From Wenyingzhuangia aestuarii (GTDB taxonomy: Bacteria; Bacteroidota; Bacteroidia; Flavobacteriales; Flavobacteriaceae): a stretch of 64,000 nucleotides of DNA. This document shows, in pieces, positions 1-8,804 of this stretch. The notes under the pieces were generated by a model that worked only from the letters and a program-made list of their open reading frames with translations, was not told the origin of the DNA and searched no databases. The position numbers and the translations under genes were made by a program. Each line of letters begins with the position of its first letter. The first letter of the stretch is position 1. Location: positions 124,001 to 188,000 of the forward strand of contig NZ_JAATJG010000005.1 in NCBI RefSeq assembly GCF_011927765.1. Direction: 5' to 3'.

Positions 1-19
1 AGTTCAACACACTAACTTT

Positions 20-595
20 TTACTCTTTCTTTTTTTTAATTTTACTTAAAAACTCATGGGTAATTCCTAGGTAACTTGAAATTTGTCTGTCCGTTAATTT
101 TGATGCTATTTCTGAATAAGTATCTATAAAATATTGATATCGTTCTTTTGCCGTTAAACTATGATTTCTAACCAACCTCCTTTGCCAAGCTGCAATAGAT
201 TTTTGAGACATAATACGAAAGAGTTTTTCTACAACGGGCAATTCTTCATATAAAGATTGTTTGTTAGATTTATCTATTAACAAAACCTTACTATCTTCTA
301 ATGCCTGTATGTTTAAATCGGAAGGAGTTTGATTCATAAAACTATCTAAATCCATTAACCACCAATCTTTAGCTGCAAAATACAAAGTGTTTTCATTCCC
401 CTTTTTATCAAGCGTAAAAACTCTAAAACATCCTTCTAACACAAAACCTTCAAATTTACAGATGTTCCCTTGTGTTAATAAAAATTCTCCTTTTTGAATT
501 GTGTAAGGCTGAAAGTGGTCACATATTTTATTCATGTCAGAATTAGAAATTTCTACATTTTTTAAAATATTTTCTTTCAGTAAATTCTTATTCAT
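20..595 (-). CDS. Crp/Fnr-family cyclic-nucleotide-binding-type regulator
   Basis: A 191-aa protein with an N-terminal cNMP-binding-type beta-roll (about residues 10-115; it has the pattern KGEFLLTQGNICKFEGFVLEG) and a short C-terminal helix-turn-helix ending in SSYLGITHEFLSKIKKKK. This matches the small Crp/Fnr-like regulators common in Bacteroidota. The ligand and targets cannot be read from the sequence. I chose the ATG at 595 because the domain begins directly after it; an in-frame ATG at 634 would add 13 residues of low-complexity leader. It lies downstream of the transaldolase terminator, so it is probably transcribed separately. It is distinct from the second Crp-type protein at 43571-44197. 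Confidence 0.75.
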   Translation of the reverse strand: MNKNLLKENILKNVEISNSDMNKICDHFQPYTIQKGEFLLTQGNICKFEGFVLEGCFRVFTLDKKGNENTLYFAAKDWWLMDLDSFMNQTPSDLNIQALEDSKVLLIDKSNKQSLYEELPVVEKLFRIMSQKSIAAWQRRLVRNHSLTAKERYQYFIDTYSEIASKLTDRQISSYLGITHEFLSKIKKKKE

Positions 596-679
596 TTCTA
601 ATAGTGTTAACGATGAATGGTGCTCTTCTAACAAATATATTTATTTTTAAATAACATCTTAACAAACTAAATGACACAA

Positions 680-709
680 AAAAGCTCACTTAAAAAAAAG
701 TGAGCTTTT
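680..709 (-). terminator. Rho-independent terminator after the xyl operon
   Basis: A 12-bp perfect inverted repeat (680-691 with 698-709, arm AAAAGCTCACTT) around a 6-nt loop. Read on the minus strand it is followed by a T-rich run. It lies 22 bp after the transaldolase stop codon. Confidence 0.8.
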
Positions 710-730
710 GTATAAATTACAAAGTACTAA

Positions 731-1381
731 TTACATACTTTTTGCAGCTTCTAAAAAAGTAGCCAATCCGCTATCTGTTAAAGGATGTCTCATTAATCCT
801 TCAATAGCAGATAAAGGACCAGTCATAACATCGGCACCAATTTTAGCACAATCTACAATATGCATTGTATGTCTCACCGATGCTGCTAAAATTTCAGTTT
901 CAAAACCGTAATTGTCATATACTTCTCTAATCTCTTGAACTAAATGTAAACCATCCGTAGAAATATCATCTAAACGTCCAATAAATGGAGATACATAAGT
1001 TGCTCCAGCTTTAGCCGCTAACAAAGCTTGTCCTACAGAAAACACTAAAGTTACGTTGGTTTTAATTCCTTTGCTAGAAAAGTATTTACATGCTTTAATT
1101 CCATCTTTAATCATAGGTAATTTTACTACAATTTGAGGGTTTAAAGCCGCTAAAGCTTCTCCTTCTTTTACCATAGTATCAAAATCTACAGAAAGTACCT
1201 CAGCACTTACATCTCCATCTACAGCATCGCAAATATCACGGTAGTGTTGTAAAATGTTCTCAGCTCCAGAGATTCCTTCTTTTGCCATTAATGATGGATT
1301 GGTAGTAACTCCATCTAATACTCCTAATGCTTGCGCTTCTTTAATTTGATCAAGATTAGCAGTGTCTATAAAAAACTTCAT
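731..1381 (-). CDS. Transaldolase / fructose-6-phosphate aldolase family (TalC/Fsa type)
   Basis: A 216-aa single-domain TIM barrel of the short transaldolase (MipB/TalC/Fsa) family. Visible motifs are TTNPS at 26-30, the Schiff-base lysine K87 in VVKLPM, TNVTLVFS at 108-115 and YVSPFIGRLDD at 129-139. Family members act either as sedoheptulose-7-P/glyceraldehyde-3-P transaldolase or as fructose-6-P aldolase, and sequence alone does not decide. As last gene of the xylB-xylA-xylE operon it most likely feeds xylulose-5-P carbon through the non-oxidative pentose phosphate pathway, which favours transaldolase. The gene starts 61 bp after the symporter stop codon. Confidence 0.9.
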   Translation of the reverse strand: MKFFIDTANLDQIKEAQALGVLDGVTTNPSLMAKEGISGAENILQHYRDICDAVDGDVSAEVLSVDFDTMVKEGEALAALNPQIVVKLPMIKDGIKACKYFSSKGIKTNVTLVFSVGQALLAAKAGATYVSPFIGRLDDISTDGLHLVQEIREVYDNYGFETEILAASVRHTMHIVDCAKIGADVMTGPLSAIEGLMRHPLTDSGLATFLEAAKSM

Positions 1382-1442
1382 ATTGATTGATTTTAATTTA
1401 TGTAAAGTGATACATTTTTAAATGCATCTATTTTGATTTTAT

Positions 1443-2861
1443 TTATTTTTTCCAAAGTTTTTCCATCTCTTCTAATGTTTTCCCTTTTGTTTCTGGAACA
1501 TATTTAATAATAAAAAACATGGCTATTAAACTCATAATTCCGTAAACCCAATAAGCAAAACCATGATTAAATTTTTCTGTTAAAGCCGAATTGTCATTCA
1601 TCATTGGAAAAGTTAAAGATACCAAGTAGTTAGAAATCCATTGTGCTGCTACAGCAATTGCTAAAGCTCTTCCTCTAATTTTATTTGGAAAAATTTCAGC
1701 CAACAATACCCAGGCAACAGGCCCCCAACTCATTGCAAAACTTGCTACATACAACATCATGCAAAACAAAGCTAAATACCCTGTAGCTCCAGCAAAAAAC
1801 ACAAACCCTAAACTAAGCATAGCTATTGCCATTCCTAAAGCACCAATAACCATTAAAGGTTTTCTTCCGTACTTGTCTACTGTTTTTACAGCAATAATGG
1901 TAAATAAGAAATTTACTACACCTACAATAATGGTCATTAACAAAGCACTATCTGTTCCTGATGAAATCGTTTTAAAAATTTCAGGAGCATAATACAAAAC
2001 CACATTAATACCAACAAATTGTTGAAAAACAGAGATTAACACTCCTATAATAATAACTAGCCATCCAAAAGATAAAAGATGTCCTGATGTTTTTTCATTC
2101 ATAGAAGTATTGATTTCTTCTAGAATTACAGCACCTCTTTCTGCTCCGTTAACCTTTACCAAAACACTTAAAGCTTCTTCTGGTTTATTTCTAAGCACTA
2201 AAGAACGTGGAGTATCGGGCACAAAAAACAACAATCCTAAAAACAATCCTGCAGGAATTACTTCCGAGGCAAACATCCATCTCCAACCTACTGCATTTAA
2301 CCATTCATCAGAACCTCCTGTTTTAGAAATAAAATAGTTTACAAAATAGACCACCATAAAACCACCTACAATTGCTAGCTGATTAAATGACACTAATTTA
2401 CCTCTACTATCGGCAGGTGCTATTTCTGCAATATACAAAGGTGATAACATAGAAGCCAAACCTACACCTATACCTCCTAAAATTCTATAAACAATAAAAA
2501 CGGTAGATAAAGTATGGTCTCCTTTTCCAATAGGAGAAATAAACATTTCTGGCATTGCAGAACCTAATGCCGAAATTAAAAATAAAATAGCAGCTAAAAT
2601 TAATCCATTCTTTCTACCTAACTTTTTACTAACAATTCCACCAAATATACCTCCAATAATACACCCTATTAAAGCACTAGAAACCAAAAAACCTTTAAAA
2701 GCACTTGCGGCCGTTTCTGACAATCCTTTGGGCATTACAAAAAAAGAATCTAAAGAACCCACAGTTCCAGAAATTACTCCTGTATCATAACCAAATAACA
2801 AACCTCCTAAGGTAGCTACTAGTGTTAATTTTAATAAATAAGTTGAATTTGATGATGCCAT
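1443..2861 (-). CDS. xylE: MFS sugar:proton symporter, xylose-type
   Basis: A 472-aa inner-membrane transporter of the sugar porter family with twelve hydrophobic segments. Family signatures are GGLLFGYDTGVISG at 19-32, a GRKNG loop in the N-terminal half, DKYGRKP between helices 8 and 9, and the C-terminal PETKGKTLEEME near 456-467. Length is close to E. coli XylE (491 aa). Position directly downstream of xylA and xylB makes D-xylose the likely substrate, although related porters carry arabinose or glucose. A 71-bp gap with a strong hairpin separates it from xylA, so expression may be lower than xylBA. Confidence 0.87.
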   Translation of the reverse strand: MASSNSTYLLKLTLVATLGGLLFGYDTGVISGTVGSLDSFFVMPKGLSETAASAFKGFLVSSALIGCIIGGIFGGIVSKKLGRKNGLILAAILFLISALGSAMPEMFISPIGKGDHTLSTVFIVYRILGGIGVGLASMLSPLYIAEIAPADSRGKLVSFNQLAIVGGFMVVYFVNYFISKTGGSDEWLNAVGWRWMFASEVIPAGLFLGLLFFVPDTPRSLVLRNKPEEALSVLVKVNGAERGAVILEEINTSMNEKTSGHLLSFGWLVIIIGVLISVFQQFVGINVVLYYAPEIFKTISSGTDSALLMTIIVGVVNFLFTIIAVKTVDKYGRKPLMVIGALGMAIAMLSLGFVFFAGATGYLALFCMMLYVASFAMSWGPVAWVLLAEIFPNKIRGRALAIAVAAQWISNYLVSLTFPMMNDNSALTEKFNHGFAYWVYGIMSLIAMFFIIKYVPETKGKTLEEMEKLWKK

Positions 2862-2886
2862 ATATTTAGGTATTAGGTTAAAACAA

Positions 2887-2924
2887 AATCAATCACAGAC
2901 AATAATTACAGACTGTGATTGATT
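2887..2924 (-). terminator. Intercistronic hairpin between xylA and xylE (attenuator or mRNA-stability element)
   Basis: A 12-bp perfect inverted repeat (2887-2898 and 2913-2924, arm AATCAATCACAG) with a 14-nt loop, followed on the minus strand by a T-rich stretch. It lies entirely inside the 71-bp xylA-xylE gap. The most economical reading is partial termination that lowers transporter and transaldolase expression relative to xylBA. Confidence 0.6.
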
Positions 2925-2932
2925 CTTAATTT

Positions 2933-4264
2933 TTAAATATTTTCATTTATAATATTCTCGAACAATTCTTGTTTACCACTAATACTTGGCAATTCTCCAT
3001 TGTTTTTTGCAATACTATATAAATCTTCAAAACTTAATTTTCCTTCTTCAAAAGCTTTTCCATTTCCACTATCAAAAGAAGCGTAACGTTTTTCTCTTAA
3101 AGAAGTATAGTTAGATTCTCTCATAATTTTATCAGCAACCAATAGTCCTCTTGCAAACGTATCGGCACCACCAATATGTGCTAAGAAAATATCTTCTAAA
3201 TCTGTAGAATTTCTACGAATTTTAGCATCAAAATTAACACCTCCACCTTGTAAACCTCCAGCTTGTAAAAACACTAACATTGCTTCTGCAGTTTCTTGAA
3301 TGTTGTTTGGAAATTGATCTGTATCCCATCCGTTTTGGTAATCTCCACGGTTAGCATCAATACTACCTAACATACCTGCTTGTGCAGCCACATCCATTTC
3401 GTGTTGCATAGTGTGACTTGCCAACGTTGCGTGATTTACTTCTAAGTTGATTTTAAAATCATCTTGTAAACCGTGCTTGTTTAAGAAACCAACTACGGTT
3501 GCCGCATCAAAATCGTACTGATGTTTGGTTGGTTCCATTGGTTTAGGCTCAATAAAGAAATTTCCTTTAAACCCTTTTCCTCTTGCGTAATCTTTAGCCA
3601 ATCCTAAGAATTGTCCCATGTGGTTTAATTCACGTCCCATATCTGTGTTTAATAAAGACATGTACCCTTCACGACCTCCCCAGAACACGTAGTTTTCACC
3701 ACCTAATTCCATAGTTGCATCTAAAGCCAATTTAATTTGCGCTCCAGCTCTTGCAACTACATCAAAATTTGGATTTGTTGCAGCTCCATTCATGTAACGT
3801 GGATTAGAAAAACAGTTGGCTGTTCCCCATAATAATTTTACTCCACTAGCTGCTTGCTTTTCTTTTAAGTACGCTACAATTTCTTTTAAACGTGCTTCAG
3901 ACTCTTCAAACGTTGCTCCTTCTTGAATTAAATCAAAATCGTGGAAACAATAATAATCAAAGCCCATTTTAGTAATAAATTCAAAGGCAGCATCTGCTTT
4001 GTTTTTTGCAGCTTGCAAAGGATCTGGGTTTTGATCCCATTCAAAATTTTGAGTTCCTGGTCCAAAAGGATCAGAACCTTGTCCGCAGAACGTATGCCAG
4101 TAAGCAATAGAAAACTTAAAATGCTCTCTCATTGTTTTACCTGCAACTATCTGATCTGGATTGTAGTATTTAAAGGCTAATGGATTTTTTGAATCTTTTC
4201 CTTCAAACTTAATTTCTCCAATTCCTTGGAAATATTCTTTACTTCCAACTGTTAATTTAGACAT
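2933..4264 (-). CDS. xylA: Xylose isomerase
   Basis: A 443-aa class II-type xylose isomerase that converts D-xylose to D-xylulose in the cytoplasm. All metal and catalytic residues are recognisable: H108/D111 in CFHDFDL, E239 and K241 in [10 protein letters not shown]275 and H278 in [10 protein letters not shown]303 in IDANRGD, and D314/D316 in GWDTDQFPN. Length and motif spacing match the class II enzymes. The start codon follows the xylB stop by only 4 bp, so the two are co-transcribed and probably translationally linked. Confidence 0.97.
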   Translation of the reverse strand: MSKLTVGSKEYFQGIGEIKFEGKDSKNPLAFKYYNPDQIVAGKTMREHFKFSIAYWHTFCGQGSDPFGPGTQNFEWDQNPDPLQAAKNKADAAFEFITKMGFDYYCFHDFDLIQEGATFEESEARLKEIVAYLKEKQAASGVKLLWGTANCFSNPRYMNGAATNPNFDVVARAGAQIKLALDATMELGGENYVFWGGREGYMSLLNTDMGRELNHMGQFLGLAKDYARGKGFKGNFFIEPKPMEPTKHQYDFDAATVVGFLNKHGLQDDFKINLEVNHATLASHTMQHEMDVAAQAGMLGSIDANRGDYQNGWDTDQFPNNIQETAEAMLVFLQAGGLQGGGVNFDAKIRRNSTDLEDIFLAHIGGADTFARGLLVADKIMRESNYTSLREKRYASFDSGNGKAFEEGKLSFEDLYSIAKNNGELPSISGKQELFENIINENI

Positions 4265-4268
4265 AATA

Positions 4269-5756
4269 TTATGATTTTAATTTTGATTCTAATGCTGTTA
4301 CCCACTTATCATAAGCTATCTGATAAGCTTCTTTTTTTAAGGCATCTGCCTTGTATATTTTAAGAATATTCTCTTTAGCAAAGGCATCTTGTAAATTCTC
4401 TATTTCTCCAGCTCCATAACCAGCTCCAATAGCAGCTCCTACGGCTCCAGAAGTTTCTTTTACTTGAATTTCGGCACCTGTTAGAGTAGCAATGGTTGTA
4501 GCAAATACATTTGACTGAAACATATTATCATTACCAACTTTTATAATACTTGGCTCCAGTCCTAATTCTTTCATTCCTGCAATTCCATACACAAAAGAAA
4601 AAGCAATTCCCTCTAAACAAGCCCTCACCATATCTGCTAATTTGTGTTTGTTAAACTGCAAACCATCAAACTGAGCTCCTATTATTTTATTTGCCAACAT
4701 ACGTTCCGATCCATTTCCGAAAGGTAAAAAGGTCAATCCGTTAGCTCCCACAGCTACACTTTGTGCCAATTCTTCTAACTCAAAATAATTTTTATCTGCT
4801 GCTAAATTATTACGCAACCAAGCATAGGCACTACCCGTTCCATTGATACATAATAAAACTCCTAACTTTCTTTCTTGATCTGTATGATTTACGTGAGCAA
4901 AAGTGTTTACTCTTTGTTTTGCATCGTACTTTAATTGATCTACCACTCCATAAACAACACCAGAAGTTCCACCTGTAGCGGCAATCTCTCCTGGATTTAA
5001 TACATTTAAAGAAAATGCATTGTTTGGCTGATCTCCAGCTCTGTAAGAAACAACAGCATTAGAACTAAATCCAAATGCTTTTGCCATTTTCTCGCTTATT
5101 TTTCCTTGTTCTGCAAATACTGGTTTTACTTCTGGAAATAAAGACGTATCAAAACCATAATAATCTACCAATGTACTGTTTAATGCTTCTTTTTTAAAAT
5201 CCCATAAAATTCCTTCGGACAGTCCCGTGTTTGTGGTTGTAATACTATCTGTAAATTTATAAGCTATATAATCCCCTGGTAACATTATTTTATCAATAGT
5301 GTTGTACAAGTCAGGTTCATTTTGTTTAACCCATGCCAATTTTGAAGCTGTGAAATTTCCTGGAGAATTTAACATGGTCTCCAAACAAACTTGTTCTCCT
5401 ATTTCTTTAAAAGCCTTATTTCCAACCTCAACAGCTCTACTATCGCACCAAATAATGGCAGGTCTTACTACTTCACCCTTATCTGTCAAAGTAACCAAAC
5501 CGTGCATTTGATAAGCAACACCTATAGCAACTACATTTGCTCTATTTTTATTAGTTCTTTCAAAAAGTTTATCTGTTACTTTTTTAATATTGTTCCACCA
5601 ATCTTCTGGGTTTTGCTCTGCCCAATTTTCTTGAGGTGCATCTATAGTCATTTCCCTTTCTGGATAACTAGCAGATGCTTTTACCTCTTTGGTTTCATTA
5701 TCAAATAAAACAGCTTTTACTGATGAACTTCCTAAATCATATCCAATTGATAGCAT
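4269..5756 (-). CDS. xylB: Xylulokinase (FGGY family)
   Basis: A 495-aa FGGY carbohydrate kinase that phosphorylates D-xylulose to xylulose-5-phosphate. It has the N-terminal phosphate loop [16 protein letters not shown] (4-19), the substrate loop YQMHG (82-86) and the catalytic aspartate D242 in YRAGDQPNN, followed by the TGGTSG nucleotide loop (261-266). Neighbouring xylA fixes the substrate within the family. It is the first gene of the minus-strand operon, preceded by a well-formed Bacteroidota promoter and operator-like palindromes. Confidence 0.95.
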   Translation of the reverse strand: MLSIGYDLGSSSVKAVLFDNETKEVKASASYPEREMTIDAPQENWAEQNPEDWWNNIKKVTDKLFERTNKNRANVVAIGVAYQMHGLVTLTDKGEVVRPAIIWCDSRAVEVGNKAFKEIGEQVCLETMLNSPGNFTASKLAWVKQNEPDLYNTIDKIMLPGDYIAYKFTDSITTTNTGLSEGILWDFKKEALNSTLVDYYGFDTSLFPEVKPVFAEQGKISEKMAKAFGFSSNAVVSYRAGDQPNNAFSLNVLNPGEIAATGGTSGVVYGVVDQLKYDAKQRVNTFAHVNHTDQERKLGVLLCINGTGSAYAWLRNNLAADKNYFELEELAQSVAVGANGLTFLPFGNGSERMLANKIIGAQFDGLQFNKHKLADMVRACLEGIAFSFVYGIAGMKELGLEPSIIKVGNDNMFQSNVFATTIATLTGAEIQVKETSGAVGAAIGAGYGAGEIENLQDAFAKENILKIYKADALKKEAYQIAYDKWVTALESKLKS

Positions 5757-5797
5757 AAAAAATATTTTTTATAAACAGTTTTTCTTTTAAAAACACA

Positions 5798-5820
5798 CTT
5801 AGTTTTAAATACAAACTAAG
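5798..5820. promoter_or_regulatory. Operator-like palindrome O1 in the xylB/regulator divergent region
   Basis: The inverted repeat CTTAGTTT-N7-AAACTAAG has 8-bp arms. It lies immediately downstream of the xylB -7 box, so it covers the expected transcription start. The same geometry recurs at 5858-5880 with centres exactly 60 bp apart. Binding by the adjacent NUDIX-type regulator is inferred. Confidence 0.65.
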
Positions 5821-5851
5821 CAAATATAATTAGTTGTCGTTGTATTTCAAA
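5821..5851 (-). promoter_or_regulatory. Bacteroidota-type promoter of the xylBAE-tal operon
   Basis: Read on the minus strand this is TTTG (5848-5851), a 19-bp spacer, then TATATTTG (5821-5828), an exact match to the -33 TTTG / -7 TAnnTTTG consensus of Bacteroidota. The rpsF promoter in this window has the same spacer length. The -7 box lies 64 bp upstream of the xylB start. Confidence 0.75.
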
Positions 5852-5857
5852 CAAAAA

Positions 5858-5880
5858 GTTAGTTTATTTATGAAACTATC
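5858..5880. promoter_or_regulatory. Operator-like palindrome O2 in the xylB/regulator divergent region
   Basis: This is TTAGTTT-N7-AAACTAT, the same half-site and spacer as the palindrome at 5798-5820. It sits upstream of the -33 element of xylB and about 30 bp before the start codon of the divergent regulator gene, so one bound protein could influence both directions. Confidence 0.6.
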
Positions 5881-5909
5881 AATAAATTCGCGTAAACATT
5901 GACATTCAT

Positions 5910-6575
5910 ATGGTAGAAACTTCAGTAGACTGTGTAATTTTTGGTTTTCAGAACGAAACGCTAAAAGTGTTACTAATTAAAAGAAACAGCGAACCCTCTA
6001 AAGGCTTAATGGCTTTGCCTGGAGATTTTTTAGATGAAAATATTAGCATATACGGAAGTGCAGAAAATACACTAAAGAAAATCACAGATTTAGATAATAT
6101 TTTCTTGGAACAAATTCAGGCTTTTGGTAGAGTAGATAGATACCCTGGAAAAAGAGTTATTACCATTAGTTATTATGCTCTTATTAATATAGAAAACTAT
6201 TCTCCTACTGCTGGTTATACTGCTGAAAAGTTAGAATGGTGTGATATTGATAAATTGCCAGAACTTGCTTTTGATCATAAAAGAATTATAGAATCTGCTC
6301 ATCAAAAATTAAAAAGAAAAGTAAGGTACGAACCTATTGGTTTTAACTTATTACCCGAAGAATTTAGTTTAACAAATTTACAACAAGTTTACGAGGCTAT
6401 ATTACAAGTAGAACTAAACAAACGTAATTTTAGAACTAAGTTGAACCAAATGAAACTGTTAATTGACACAGGTAAAAAACAAAAAAATGTAGCTCATAAA
6501 CCCGCAATCCTTTATAAGTTTGATGAAAACATGTATCAACAATTAAAAGAAGAAGGTTTTTACTTTAAACTATAA
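5910..6575 (+). CDS. NUDIX-type transcriptional regulator (NrtR/AraR/XylR-like)
   Basis: A 221-aa protein with a NUDIX fold (about 5-140) and a winged-helix C-terminus (about 150-221). The Nudix box is degenerate: the region near LPGDFLDENISIYGSAENTL has the opening glycine but lacks the REUXEE catalytic segment. That points to a sugar-sensing regulator, not a hydrolase, as in the NrtR-related pentose regulators of Bacteroidota. It is divergent from xylB, with two matching palindromes between them. Its own mRNA continues into two esterases with 4-bp gaps. Probable ligand: xylose or a xylose-derived metabolite (inferred). Confidence 0.85.
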   Translation: MVETSVDCVIFGFQNETLKVLLIKRNSEPSKGLMALPGDFLDENISIYGSAENTLKKITDLDNIFLEQIQAFGRVDRYPGKRVITISYYALINIENYSPTAGYTAEKLEWCDIDKLPELAFDHKRIIESAHQKLKRKVRYEPIGFNLLPEEFSLTNLQQVYEAILQVELNKRNFRTKLNQMKLLIDTGKKQKNVAHKPAILYKFDENMYQQLKEEGFYFKL

Positions 6576-6579
6576 ACTC

Positions 6580-7467
6580 ATGTCACTTTTAAAAAAAGTA
6601 TTCTTAGTTACCCTTTTTACCTCTACCCTTATTGCTCAAAAAATGGAAACCATAAAACTTCCATTTACCAAAGCTAATGATGTTACATGGACGGGAGGTG
6701 AAAATTCTTTTTTTACCAAAAGTTGGAATTCTGATATTATTACCAATGTTTCAGAACCTAGTATCAACATTTACCAACCTACAAATTATAAAAACGGAAC
6801 TACTGTTGTTATTGCTCCAGGAGGTGGTTTGTATGCATTAAGTATTGTAAACGAAGGAAAAAAAGTAGCCAAATGGTTAAACGACAAAGGAATTACAGCT
6901 GTAATTTTAAAATATAGATTGGTTCCTACTCAAAAGAAAGAGGCTATTCAGGAGTATAAAAATCTAAGTAAAAATCACCCTGAAAAACTTCAAGAAAATG
7001 TAAGTAAAGTTATTCCTTATTCTATTAAAGATGGGCTTACAGCAATTTCTTACTTAAGAAAAAACGCAGTTACTTATGGTATCAATCCTCATAAAATTGG
7101 TTTTATGGGATTTTCTGCAGGTGGTGCCGTTACTATGGGAGTGGCTTATAATTATACCGAAAAAAACAGACCTGACTTTTTAGTTCCTGTTTATCCTTGG
7201 ACTTCTAAATATCCGGTACAAAAACCACAAACAGACTCTCCTCCTATTTTTATTGTTTGTTCATCTAACGACCCCTTAGATTTGGCTATGGGAAGTATAC
7301 ACATATACAAATCGTGGAAGGAGTTTGATTTAAATGCAGAACTACACATGTACGCAAAAGGAGGTCATGGTTTTGGTTTAAAAACTACGGGAAAACCAAC
7401 CGATACTTGGATAGAACGTTTTTACGATTGGGGAGTAAACGAAAACTTAATCACACCTAAAAATTAA
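6580..7467 (+). CDS. Secreted alpha/beta-hydrolase, acetyl-xylan-esterase-like (copy 1)
   Basis: A 295-aa protein with an N-terminal signal peptide (cleavage near LIAQ, residue 20) and an alpha/beta-hydrolase fold. The oxyanion motif is APGGG (79-83), the nucleophile S179 lies in GFSAGG, the acid is D231 in SSNDPLD and the histidine is H263 in GGHGFG. This BD-FAE/esterase-lipase type often removes acetyl groups from plant polysaccharides. Because it is co-transcribed with the xylose regulator, deacetylation of xylo-oligosaccharides is plausible, but substrate is unproven. It is followed 4 bp later by a close paralogue. Confidence 0.75.
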   Translation: MSLLKKVFLVTLFTSTLIAQKMETIKLPFTKANDVTWTGGENSFFTKSWNSDIITNVSEPSINIYQPTNYKNGTTVVIAPGGGLYALSIVNEGKKVAKWLNDKGITAVILKYRLVPTQKKEAIQEYKNLSKNHPEKLQENVSKVIPYSIKDGLTAISYLRKNAVTYGINPHKIGFMGFSAGGAVTMGVAYNYTEKNRPDFLVPVYPWTSKYPVQKPQTDSPPIFIVCSSNDPLDLAMGSIHIYKSWKEFDLNAELHMYAKGGHGFGLKTTGKPTDTWIERFYDWGVNENLITPKN

Positions 7468-7471
7468 AACT

Positions 7472-8341
7472 ATGTTTAAAACATTTCTAATATTAATACT
7501 GTCCGTAGTTTCTTTAAATGCACAAGAAATTGTAAAAATTCCTTACCATAAAGTAGAAGGACTTACTTGGGTAGGTGATGAAATCAATTATCAAACAGAG
7601 ATCCCTAGAATTGCCAATATATCAAAGCCAAGTATTCAGATTTTTAAACCTAAACCTGAAATTAACACAGGAACAACTGTGGTAATACTACCAGGTGGAG
7701 GAATGACAATTAGTAGCATTTTAACCGAAGGAACTATGGTGGCTGATTGGTTGGTAAAAAAAGGAGTAACCGCTGTGATTTTAAAATACAGATTAAGACC
7801 TACCCAAAAAGGGAAAACTTTTGATGAGTTTAAAAAACTAAACAGAATTAACAAACAAGACAGACAAGAATTGCATCAAAAATTATTTCCTGCTTCTATT
7901 GATGATGCCCTAAATGCTATTACTTATTTAAGAGAAAATGCAAATCAACTTTCTATTAACCCCAACAAAATTGGAGTGATGGGATTTTCTGCGGGTGGAG
8001 CCGTTACAATGGGAGTTGGTTATAGTTATACAAAAAATAACAGACCTAATTTTTTAGCTCCTATCTATCCTTGGACTAGTGAATATCCGGTACAAGAACC
8101 AAAACAAGATGCTCCTCCTTTATTTATTGTATGTGCCAGTAACGATCCGTTAAAACTAGCAATGGGTAGTATTAACTTATACACTTCTTACAAAGAACAA
8201 AATAAAAATGCTGAACTGCATTTGTATGCCAAAGGGAAACACGGTTTTGGAATGAAAACCCAAAACTTACCTTCGGACACATGGATAGAACGTTTTTACG
8301 ATTGGGCTGTAAGCGAACAATTCATAACTCCTATAGAATAA
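7472..8341 (+). CDS. Secreted alpha/beta-hydrolase, acetyl-xylan-esterase-like (copy 2)
   Basis: A 289-aa paralogue of the preceding gene with the same layout: signal peptide ending near LNAQ (18), PGGG oxyanion loop (74-77), S173 in GFSAGG, D225 in ASNDPLK and H257 in GKHGFG. Large blocks such as GFSAGGAVTMG and DTWIERFYDW are shared, which indicates tandem duplication. The copies differ most in the lid region around residues 110-140, so they may have divided substrates. Last gene of the regulator operon, ended by a strong terminator. Confidence 0.75.
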   Translation: MFKTFLILILSVVSLNAQEIVKIPYHKVEGLTWVGDEINYQTEIPRIANISKPSIQIFKPKPEINTGTTVVILPGGGMTISSILTEGTMVADWLVKKGVTAVILKYRLRPTQKGKTFDEFKKLNRINKQDRQELHQKLFPASIDDALNAITYLRENANQLSINPNKIGVMGFSAGGAVTMGVGYSYTKNNRPNFLAPIYPWTSEYPVQEPKQDAPPLFIVCASNDPLKLAMGSINLYTSYKEQNKNAELHLYAKGKHGFGMKTQNLPSDTWIERFYDWAVSEQFITPIE

Positions 8342-8343
8342 TA

Positions 8344-8373
8344 AAAAAGAGACCTTAATTAAGGTCTCTTTTT
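8344..8373. terminator. Bidirectional Rho-independent terminator
   Basis: A 15-bp perfect inverted repeat (8344-8358 / 8359-8373) containing AAAAAGAGACCTT, with A and T runs on both sides. It lies between the convergent esterase operon and the YeeE/YedE operon. Confidence 0.85.
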
Positions 8374-8380
8374 GTTTGTA

Positions 8381-8794
8381 TTAGTGGGGTAATTTATTTT
8401 TTATTTTTCCATAAACATAGGTTCCAAAGGTGGCCGATGCAATAACGATTAGCAAACTATAAAAACCTGCTCCTACCAAAGTAAACATAGGTCCAGGGCA
8501 AGCTCCTGCCAAAGCCCAACCTAATCCAAAAATAATTCCTCCGAACAAATATCTTTTTACAGATTTTTCTTTATCATTAAACGTAATAGGAACTCCATAA
8601 AAACTTTTTAGTTGAAACTTTTTTATAAGTTGTACCATAATAATACCAACTACTACAGCTACTCCAATAATTCCATACATATGGAATGCTTGAAAATTAA
8701 ACATTTCATAAATTCTAAACCAAGAAGCCGCTTCTGATTTGTACATGGTAATTCCAAAAAAGATTCCAATACTTAAATATATACTGTTTTTCAT
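8381..8794 (-). CDS. YeeE/YedE-family sulfur-transport protein, C-terminal half type
   Basis: A 137-aa integral membrane protein with about four hydrophobic helices and the conserved cysteine motif AGACPGP near residues 97-103. The family (TsuA-like YeeE/YedE; the short form is also called DUF6691) moves thiosulfate or related sulfur species. Here the transporter is split over two genes; this is the second, starting 10 bp after the first. The operon promoter carries the same Crp-type site as the persulfide dioxygenase and sulP genes. Confidence 0.82.
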   Translation of the reverse strand: MKNSIYLSIGIFFGITMYKSEAASWFRIYEMFNFQAFHMYGIIGVAVVVGIIMVQLIKKFQLKSFYGVPITFNDKEKSVKRYLFGGIIFGLGWALAGACPGPMFTLVGAGFYSLLIVIASATFGTYVYGKIKNKLPH

Positions 8795-8804
8795 GTCTGT
8801 GCTT

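Noticed and set aside
5391-5708. Plus-strand open frame of 105 codons inside xylB
   Set aside because: It is opposite a complete FGGY kinase with intact motifs.
5910-6575. Reading the NUDIX gene as an active Nudix hydrolase
   Set aside because: The REUXEE catalytic segment is missing and a winged-helix C-terminus is present, so it is a regulator.
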